Assembly: GCA_050699035.1 (NCBI GenBank)
Contig: JBOHDE010000051.1
Location: 1 to 19,945 of the forward strand
From: WHTB01 sp050699035
GTDB taxonomy: Bacteria; Actinomycetota; Actinomycetes; Propionibacteriales; Nocardioidaceae
Length of the DNA: 19,945 nucleotides
Reading direction: 5' to 3'
The translations under genes were made by a program, and so were the position numbers. Of this stretch, positions 7,057-12,968 are shown piece after piece. The first letter of the stretch is position 1; every line of letters starts with the position of its first letter. The notes below the pieces were generated by a model. The model did no database searches. It worked only from the letters and a program-made list of their open reading frames with translations, and had not been told where the DNA came from.

Positions 7057-8036
7057 GACGTGAGGGTCTTCACGACGAAGTCGATGAACTGCTCGCACGA
7101 CAGCGGGCCGCCGAAGGTCCAGGTGCCCTCGTCGATCTCGTACAGCTTGCCGTCCTTGACGAACGGCTTCGACGTCCAGATGGCGTTCTTCGCCAGGCCC
7201 TCGCCGAAGACGTCGACGTCGGAGTCGTTGGCGTTGTAGAAGAAGTGCACGTCGCCGAGCGTGCCCAGCCCCTCGACGTCGGTCTGGGCGAGACCCCACT
7301 CGTCGACCTTGCCGGTCCAGCCGTTCTCGAGCCCCATCTCGACCGCGATGTCGGACAGCAGCGACCCCTTGCCGAACATCCTGATCGCGATCGAGCTGCC
7401 GTCCTGCCAGCCGTCGGCCATTGCGAACTGCTCGCCGGCGACCCCGGCCTCGGCGAGCGCGTCCTTGCCCTCGGCGACCTTGGCGTCGAAGTCGGCGAGT
7501 ACGTCGGCGGCCTTGTCCTCCTCGCCGACCGTGGTCGCGATCGTCTCGACGTTGTGCTTCATCTGCCCGATGTTGTCGCTGGCGTCGGTGGCCTGCATGA
7601 CCAGCACCGGGACGTACTCCTCCAGCTGCTCGATCAGCTTTTGGTCGCGGTCCGCGTGGGCGATCACCAGGTCGGGCTCGAGCGCCACGATCGCGTCGAC
7701 GCTGGGCTCCTGCCGGGTGCCGACATCCTTGACCGACTCGTCCAGCGGGGCGGCCTTGACCCAGCTCGAGTAGCCCTTGATGTCGGCGGCACCGACCGGC
7801 ATCACGCCGAGGGTCACCAGCATCTCGAGGTCGGACCATTCGAGTCCGACCACCTTCTCGGCCGGTTGGTCGAGCTCGAGCTTCTCGCCGCGGGCGTCGG
7901 TCACGCTGACCGGACCCTCGGCGGTGGAGCCCGACGCGCTCGACGAGCCGGTCGACGGCTCCTCGGTGGTGCCGCAGGCGCTGAGCAGGAAGGTGGCGGC
8001 GACGACCGCGATGGCAGGGGTGCGGAAGATTCTCAT
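7053..8036 (-). CDS. Iron-siderophore ABC transporter substrate-binding lipoprotein
   Basis: 327 residues. The N-terminus is a lipoprotein signal with lipobox LLSAC (Cys21 is the lipidation site), then a Ser/Gly/Thr-rich tether to about residue 41. The mature part has the two-lobe periplasmic-binding layout of the FepB/FhuD/BtuF class: VTDARGEKLELDQPAEKVVGLEWSD at the start of lobe 1, EPSVDAIVALEPDLVIAHADRD at the end of lobe 1, a long helical backbone, and lobe 2 ending at KTLTS. It would capture a ferric siderophore outside the membrane and hand it to the downstream permease, whose gene overlaps this stop codon. CTGAGGTCCTG before the ATG includes a GAGG ribosome site. An iron box lies about 45 bp upstream. 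The exact siderophore cannot be told. Confidence 0.9.
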   Translation of the reverse strand: MRIFRTPAIAVVAATFLLSACGTTEEPSTGSSSASGSTAEGPVSVTDARGEKLELDQPAEKVVGLEWSDLEMLVTLGVMPVGAADIKGYSSWVKAAPLDESVKDVGTRQEPSVDAIVALEPDLVIAHADRDQKLIEQLEEYVPVLVMQATDASDNIGQMKHNVETIATTVGEEDKAADVLADFDAKVAEGKDALAEAGVAGEQFAMADGWQDGSSIAIRMFGKGSLLSDIAVEMGLENGWTGKVDEWGLAQTDVEGLGTLGDVHFFYNANDSDVDVFGEGLAKNAIWTSKPFVKDGKLYEIDEGTWTFGGPLSCEQFIDFVVKTLTS

Positions 8037-8081
8037 CAGGACCTCAGGTCGATGTGGGTGCGCACCGGTGGGTGGCCGGTG

Positions 8082-8100
8082 CGAAGTAAGGCTAGCCTAA
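8082..8100 (-). promoter_or_regulatory. IdeR/DtxR-like iron box
   Basis: The stretch around TAAGGCTAGCCTAA (8087-8100) matches about 14 of 19 positions of the DtxR/IdeR consensus, 11 of 12 in the right-hand part. It lies about 45 bp upstream of the binding-protein start codon, where a promoter is expected. By family knowledge, Fe(II)-loaded IdeR/DtxR would bind here and repress iron uptake when iron is plentiful. Confidence 0.7.
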
Positions 8101-8397
8101 CCAACCTGGGCGTGCGCTGCACCCCCAGGCCCCACTCACCCACCACCTTCGGAGCAAAACCTCGGTGCGAAGGACAGCGACATACGCGCAACCTCGACGC
8201 GACGGGTCGCGTTCGCCCGGCCGGTCGGTGCGCAGCTGCACAGGTCCGCCGTTGATGCCGTCGGCGGGAGGAAACGGACAGATGTGCGATGTCGGCGGGA
8301 GGGTGCTCGGCGGTAGTGTGCGCTGGGCCGTGCATCGCCTCGATGGGATGAGCAGGCGGACGACGCAGCGGGCGTCAACGGCGATACTGTCGGCGAT
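8101..8397. other. Gene-free spacer with dispersed repeat motifs
   Basis: Nearly 300 bp between the iron box and the cyclase start, with no convincing gene on either strand. It holds a 19-bp sequence, TACGCGCAACCTCGACGCG (8183-8201), that is the exact reverse complement of 101-119 and 291-309 in the left-end repeats. It also has two copies of GTCGGCGGGAGG (8260-8271 and 8291-8302); related sequence GCAACCTCGGCGGGAGG occurs in the repeat units. The promoter of the cyclase gene must lie in the right part of this spacer. Confidence 0.6.
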
Positions 8398-9867
8398 ATG
8401 GACCAGGGCGGTGACGCAGTGCCGTTACGTGCCGTAGGCCTCGCTGATCTGCGCCGCCTGCACGCGCTGATCGGCCGGGTGAACGGCTGCCGCACGCTGG
8501 ACGAAACCCTCAACGCCGTGGTCGAAGGTGTCGTGGAGGTGGTGGGGTTCGAGGTCGCCGGCGTCAGCATCGTCAACCCCGACGGCTGGTTCCAGATGGT
8601 CGCGGTAGCCGGCGACGAGGATGCCCGCAAACAGTTGCTCGGCAAGCGGATGCCACCCGACACGTTCGACCGGGAGTTCGCGCTCGCCGACACCTGGGGC
8701 GCGTTGCGGTTCGTGCCGCACGAGCGGCTGCCGGAGTCCGGTGGTCAGGGCTGGGTCCCCGACATCGAGGTCCTCGACGTACCCGATGCCTGGCATCCCC
8801 AGGATGCGCTGTTCGCGCCGCTGCGGTCACCCGCCGGCACGCTGGTCGGGATGCTGTCGGTCGACCTGCCGGTCGACCGGCGGCGGCCGGGACCGTTCCA
8901 GCGCGAGCTGTTGGAGATGCTCGCCGCGCAGGCCGGCGTCGCGGTCGACAACGCGCGGTTGACCGAGCAGCTGCGGGCGAGTGAGGAGGCGTTCCGGCTC
9001 GCGTTCGAGGGAGCCGGCACGGGCGTGGCCGTCCTCGCGATCCGCGAGCCAGACGTGGGCCGCTACCTGCGAGTCAACCCGGCGTTCTGCCGCATCGTGG
9101 GCTACACCGAGGACCAGCTGCTGCGGATGCGCTTCACCGACATCACGCACCCGGAGGACAAGCCGCCCGAGCTGCACATGCTGCGGCAGCGCAACACCGG
9201 GGAGTCCAGCGTCCACCGGTCCGAGAAGCGCTACCGGCACGCCAGCGGAGCCTGGGTCTGGACGTCGGTCGTGACGTCGGTCATCTACGACGCCGACGGG
9301 TCCCCGCAGTACGCCATCAGCCACGTCGAGGACATCAGCGCACGTCGGGCGGCCCGGGTCGAGCTGGCCCACCACGCCAACCACGACGTCCTGACCGGGC
9401 TGCCGAACCGGCGGGTGCTGCAGGCCCGGATGCAGTCGGCGGCGCACACGGCGACGACCAGCGGCCGTGAGGGTGCGGTGCTGTTCATCGACCTCGACGG
9501 CTTCAAGGACGTCAACGACCTGCATGGCCATGTGGTGGGTGACCGGGTGCTGACGCTGGTGGCCCAGCGGTTGTCGGCCGCGAGCCGTGAGTCGGACACC
9601 GTCGCGCGACTCGGGGGAGACGAGTTCGTCCTCGTCGCCGACGACGTCGACCACGGGGAGATCGACGCCCTGGCCGCCCGGCTGCGCGCTGCCGTCTCCG
9701 CGCCGATCACGGTCGACGACCTGCAGCTGCGCGTCACGGTGAGCATCGGCATGACGATCATCAAGCCGTACGCCGAGGACCTCGACGGGCTGCTGCGGAG
9801 TGCGGACGACGCGATGTACCGGGCCAAGCTGGCCGGTCGAGACGCCCAGGTCTTCGGCCAGACCTGA
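8398..9867 (+). CDS. GAF-PAS-GGDEF diguanylate cyclase
   Basis: 489 residues, soluble, no membrane segment. Domains in order: GAF sensor (about 15-190); short coiled linker; PAS sensor (about 195-320, with CRIVGYTEDQLLRMRFTDITHPED and a PAC-like VEDISARR end); GGDEF domain (about 325-489). The cyclase signature GGDEF is intact (406-410), so the domain should make cyclic-di-GMP from two GTP. An inhibitory I-site RxxD (R397-D400) sits exactly five residues before GGDEF, predicting product feedback inhibition. The opening DxLTGLPNR motif and the substrate-binding DLDGFKDVND are also present. There is no EAL domain. The signal sensed by GAF and PAS is unknown. No Shine-Dalgarno precedes the ATG, so leaderless translation is possible. 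The next gene begins 36 bp downstream but is not functionally related as far as I can see. Confidence 0.93.
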   Translation: MDQGGDAVPLRAVGLADLRRLHALIGRVNGCRTLDETLNAVVEGVVEVVGFEVAGVSIVNPDGWFQMVAVAGDEDARKQLLGKRMPPDTFDREFALADTWGALRFVPHERLPESGGQGWVPDIEVLDVPDAWHPQDALFAPLRSPAGTLVGMLSVDLPVDRRRPGPFQRELLEMLAAQAGVAVDNARLTEQLRASEEAFRLAFEGAGTGVAVLAIREPDVGRYLRVNPAFCRIVGYTEDQLLRMRFTDITHPEDKPPELHMLRQRNTGESSVHRSEKRYRHASGAWVWTSVVTSVIYDADGSPQYAISHVEDISARRAARVELAHHANHDVLTGLPNRRVLQARMQSAAHTATTSGREGAVLFIDLDGFKDVNDLHGHVVGDRVLTLVAQRLSAASRESDTVARLGGDEFVLVADDVDHGEIDALAARLRAAVSAPITVDDLQLRVTVSIGMTIIKPYAEDLDGLLRSADDAMYRAKLAGRDAQVFGQT

Positions 9868-9903
9868 CCTGCGGTCGTCGCCGTGACCTGAGAAGGTGGG
9901 GGC

Positions 9904-11058
9904 ATGTTCACGGTTCCGCTGCCGGTCGACGACCTGCCGACGCTTCGGCGCCGGCGCAGCGTCAAGTGGAGCACCCACCCCGACGACGTACTCCCGTTGC
10001 CGGTCGCCGAGATGGACTTCGGCCTGGCACCCTCGATCCAGCAGGCGCTGGCCGACGCCGTCGCACGATCCGACACCGGGTACGGCGTGGGGCCGGGTGC
10101 GCTGACCGACGCGCTCGTCGGCTTCGCCCGCGACCGGCTGGGCTGGACCATCGACCCGGCCTCCGTCACGGCGGTCACCGATGTCGGGGTCGCCGCGGTC
10201 GAGGTGCTGCGGCTGCTCTGCCGGCCCGGCGACGAGGTCGTGATCAACCCGCCGGTGTACTCGCCGTTCTTCGACTGGCTGCCGGAGGCCGGCGTACGCA
10301 TCCTCGAGGTGCCGCTGCAGCACAACGAGACCGGCTGGTGCCTCGACCTGGACGCGCTGGCGGACGTGTTCGCGCGCCGGCGTCCGGCCGCATTCCTGCT
10401 CTGCAACCCGCAGAACCCGGTGGGTCGGGTGCACTCGGCCGAGGAGCTCGCCGAGGTGGTGCGGCTGGCGCACGACCACGGGGTACGGGTGGTGGCCGAC
10501 GAGATCCACGCACCTCTCGTACTGCCTGGGGCGAGGATGACGCCGTTTCTCACCGTGCCAGGTGCGGCCGAGATCGGGGTCAGCCTGGTGTCGGCCAGCA
10601 AGGCGTGGAACCTCGCGGGGCTCAAGTGCGCGTCGGTCGTCACGGCGTCCGACGAGATGGGCAAGGTCCTCCGTGGGCTGCCGGCGGACACCCGCTGGCG
10701 GATCGGGCACTTCGGCGTACTCGCGGCGATCGCTGCGTTCACCGACGGCCGGGACTGGCTGGACGCGCTGGTGGCGACCCTCGACCTACGCCGCCGCCAG
10801 CTCGGCGACCTGCTGGCTGAACGGCTGCCGCAGGTGTCCTGGACGGCACCGGAGGCGACGTTCCTGGCCTGGCTGGACTGCCGCGCGATCGGCTCGGGGT
10901 CGGAGCCGTGCGAGCGGTTCCTGGAGCGGGGCCGGGTCGCCCTGGAGCCCGGGCCGAAGTTCGGCCCGCCGGGCAGCGGCTGGGTCCGACTCAACTTCGC
11001 CACCAGCGAGGAGATCCTGGACGAGGCCGTGACCCGGATGGCCGCCGCCCTCACCTGA
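9904..11058 (+). CDS. MalY/PatB-type PLP-dependent C-S lyase (cystathionine beta-lyase family)
   Basis: 384 residues, fold-type I aminotransferase-like. Seen: PLPVAEMDF near the N-terminus (typical of MalY/PatB), the NPPVYSPFFDW loop (114-124), LCNPQNPVGR with N168 expected to contact PLP, DEIHAPL with D199 binding the pyridine nitrogen, SASKAWNLAGLK with K233 as the Schiff-base lysine, and R362 in WVRLNF for the substrate carboxylate. The family cleaves cystathionine or cysteine conjugates to thiol, pyruvate and ammonia. The SxSKxWNxxGL motif favours this assignment over a true aminotransferase. AAGGTGGGGG precedes the ATG. It may be co-transcribed with the cyclase gene 36 bp upstream. The stop codon runs directly into a degenerate repeat box. 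Physiological substrate is not determinable. Confidence 0.9.
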   Translation: MFTVPLPVDDLPTLRRRRSVKWSTHPDDVLPLPVAEMDFGLAPSIQQALADAVARSDTGYGVGPGALTDALVGFARDRLGWTIDPASVTAVTDVGVAAVEVLRLLCRPGDEVVINPPVYSPFFDWLPEAGVRILEVPLQHNETGWCLDLDALADVFARRRPAAFLLCNPQNPVGRVHSAEELAEVVRLAHDHGVRVVADEIHAPLVLPGARMTPFLTVPGAAEIGVSLVSASKAWNLAGLKCASVVTASDEMGKVLRGLPADTRWRIGHFGVLAAIAAFTDGRDWLDALVATLDLRRRQLGDLLAERLPQVSWTAPEATFLAWLDCRAIGSGSEPCERFLERGRVALEPGPKFGPPGSGWVRLNFATSEEILDEAVTRMAAALT

Positions 11059-11091
11059 ACGGGGATCGGAGTGATCCCGCCCAGTCGACCG

Positions 11092-11240
11092 CCGCACGGC
11101 GCAGCGCCCACTGTTTTCTGGTACGGGGGCGCCCCGTTCCAGACCTAGTGGAACGGGGCGCCCCCGTCCCAAACGGGGGATTGGACCGATGCCACCCAGT
11201 CGGGCCATTCGTCGCTGGCGGTTCGGCGTTCCAGCCGGTC
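11092..11240. repeat. Palindromic repeat element, copy 1
   Basis: It matches copy 2 (about 11425-11570) from GCAGCGCCCACTG through the hairpin to CCGATGCCACCCAGTCGGGCC, and more loosely for another 40 bp. Its core is a perfect 19-bp inverted repeat (11123-11141 with 11149-11167) with loop GACCTAG. Each arm is itself almost a palindrome (GAACGGGG/CCCCGTTC), so the element could fold as one long hairpin or two short ones. No coding capacity. Looks like a REP- or MITE-like chromosomal repeat. Confidence 0.85.
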
Positions 11241-11424
11241 GCGATGGAGCCGAACCCCTTCACGGCTTCGCCTCCCTGCCGTCACTGGACTGGGTCTGGT
11301 GCTGATAGTCCTCCCAGGTCGGCAGGTCCGGGAGAGGCTGGTCGCGTCGTACCTGGATCTACTCGAACTCCGCAGGCACGCGGCGTTCATCCAGGAACTG
11401 TCCGGCGTCGCTAATGGCGTCACG

Positions 11425-11570
11425 CGCCGCAGCGCCCACTGCTTTTTGGAACGGGGGCGCCCCGTTCCAGACCTAGTGGAACGGGGCGCCCCCGTGCCAA
11501 ACGGGGATTGGACCGATGCCACCCAGTCGGGCCGGGGCCGCAGGCGGGTTCGACGTTCCCAGGCCCGTCG
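11425..11570. repeat. Palindromic repeat element, copy 2
   Basis: Direct copy of the element at 11092-11240, same orientation, about 333 bp downstream. The 19-bp arms and the GACCTAG loop are identical to copy 1. Here the stem can extend beyond one mismatch through TTTGG/CCAAA to about 24 bp, whereas in copy 1 the extension is interrupted. It ends just before the start codon of the AAA+ ATPase gene at 11584 and therefore lies within its upstream control region. Confidence 0.85.
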
Positions 11571-11583
11571 TACTGTCGGACCC

Positions 11584-12966
11584 ATGAGCCAACCCTCCAC
11601 AGTCGGCGCGCTTCGGGCGAGCGGGTACGAGTCGCGGTCGGTCAAGGCGGAGATCCGCGCCAACCTGCTCAGCCGCCTGCGGGCCGGCGAGACGGCGTTC
11701 CCCGGCATCGTCGGGTTCGACGAGACCGTGCTCCCCGAGCTGGAGAGCGCGCTGCTCGCCGGTCACGACCTGGTGCTGCTCGGCGAGCGCGGCCAGGGCA
11801 AGACGCGGGTGATGCGCACCCTGGTCGAGCTGCTCGACGAGTGGAGCCCGATGGTCGCCGGCTGTGAGATCAACGACGACCCGCTGCACCCGGTCTGCTC
11901 GCGCTGCCGGCGGCTGCAGCACGAGCTGGGCGACGACCTGCCGATCGCCTGGCGGCACCGCGCCGACCGCTACTCGGAGAAGCTGGCGACTCCCGACACC
12001 AGCGTCGGCGACCTGGTCGGTGACGTCGACCCGGTCAAGGTCGCGGAGGGGCGCACCCTCGGCGACCCCGAGACCATCCACTACGGCTTGGTGCCGCGGA
12101 CCAACCGAGGGATCTTCGGCCTCAACGAGCTGCCCGACCTGGCCGAGCGCATCCAGGTCGCGCTGTTCAATGTGCTGGAGGAACGCGACATCCAGGTACG
12201 CGGGTACTCCCTGCGGCTGCCGCTCGACCTGCTCCTCGTGGTGACGGCCAACCCCGAGGACTACACGAACCGGGGCCGGATCATCACGCCGCTGAAGGAC
12301 CGTTTCGGTGCCGAGATCCGCACCCACTACCAGCTCGACGTCGACGACGAGGTCGCCCTCGTGACCCAGGAGTCGGCGCTGGTCGCGACTGTTCCCGAGC
12401 ACCTGGTCGAGGTAGTCGCGCGATTCACCCGGGCTCTGCGCGAGTCGTCGTCGATCGACCAGCGGTCGGGTGTCTCGGCCCGCTTCTCCATCGCGGCAAC
12501 GGAAGGCGTCGCGGCGTCGGCGCTGCGACGTTCGGCCCGCACCGGCGATCCGGAGTCGGTCGCGCGGGCCTGCGACGTACCGACCGTCGTACCCACCCTG
12601 TTCGGCAAGCTCGAGTTCGAGATGGGGGAGGAGGGGCGTGAGCGCGAGGTGCTCGACCACCTGCTCCGGGTGGCGGTCGCCGAGACGTTCCGGGCCCGGC
12701 TGGCGGGGCTCGACCTGTCCGGGTTCACCGAGGTGTTCGCCGAGGGGGAGACGGTCGAGACCGGCGAGCTGGTCCCCGCCGCCGAGCTGCTGAGTCAGCT
12801 CGGCGCCGTACCCGGGCTGTCCAAGGTGCTCGACCGGCTCGGTCACGGCGACGACGCGTCGACGGGGGAGGTCGCCGCGGCGGTCGAGTTCGTCCTCGAA
12901 GGCCTGCACCTGACCCGCCGGATCGACAAGGACACGGTGGACGGGCGCACCGTCTACGGCGGATAG
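11584..12966 (+). CDS. MoxR/ChlI-like AAA+ ATPase
   Basis: 460 residues. Walker A is GERGQGKT (67-74). Walker B-like GIFGLNE (176-182) carries Asn-Glu in place of the usual Asp-Glu. Sensor 1 is VVTANPEDYTNRG (219-231), and TPLKDRFG supplies the presumed arginine finger R240. The order resembles magnesium-chelatase subunit I and MoxR ATPases. A Cys-containing insert follows Walker A (C94, then HPVCSRC with C105 and C108), possibly a metal site. Database names such as 'sigma-54-interacting regulator' for such proteins would be misleading: there is no sigma-54 loop or DNA-binding domain. The ATG at 11584 is chosen because the longer frame runs back through repeat DNA. The VWA gene starts 2 bp after this stop, so the two are translationally coupled and probably act together as remodelling ATPase plus VWA adaptor. 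Confidence 0.85.
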   Translation: MSQPSTVGALRASGYESRSVKAEIRANLLSRLRAGETAFPGIVGFDETVLPELESALLAGHDLVLLGERGQGKTRVMRTLVELLDEWSPMVAGCEINDDPLHPVCSRCRRLQHELGDDLPIAWRHRADRYSEKLATPDTSVGDLVGDVDPVKVAEGRTLGDPETIHYGLVPRTNRGIFGLNELPDLAERIQVALFNVLEERDIQVRGYSLRLPLDLLLVVTANPEDYTNRGRIITPLKDRFGAEIRTHYQLDVDDEVALVTQESALVATVPEHLVEVVARFTRALRESSSIDQRSGVSARFSIAATEGVAASALRRSARTGDPESVARACDVPTVVPTLFGKLEFEMGEEGREREVLDHLLRVAVAETFRARLAGLDLSGFTEVFAEGETVETGELVPAAELLSQLGAVPGLSKVLDRLGHGDDASTGEVAAAVEFVLEGLHLTRRIDKDTVDGRTVYGG

Positions 12967-12968
12967 CC

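Larger units (their letters stand above)
11058..11583. other. Gene-free region with duplicated hairpin elements
   Basis: This 525-bp stretch between the C-S lyase stop and the AAA+ ATPase start holds a degenerate box (11058-11088), element copy 1 (about 11092-11240), a spacer with a possible gene remnant on the minus strand (11260-11418), and element copy 2 (about 11425-11570). Continuous reading frames through it exist on both strands but are composed of translated repeat sequence, so I do not call genes. The ATPase promoter is expected within or just after copy 2. Confidence 0.7.

Noticed and set aside
7057..7839. Upstream extension of the permease reading frame
   Set aside because: Arg/Gly-rich shadow of the binding-protein gene in another frame; the permease domains begin only after 7056.
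8036..8335. 99-codon minus-strand frame in the spacer before the cyclase gene
   Set aside because: Arg/His-rich with no family similarity; it covers the iron box and the dispersed repeat motifs, as expected for non-coding DNA.
8827..10710. Open minus-strand frame of 627 codons antisense to the cyclase and C-S lyase genes
   Set aside because: It spans two well-supported genes, has a His/Arg/Val/Asp-rich composition typical of high-GC antisense reading, and shows no family motif.
11299..11583. Upstream extension of the AAA+ ATPase reading frame
   Set aside because: It translates the hairpin repeat, and the same peptide series recurs from the other element copy, so it is repeat DNA and not an N-terminal domain.
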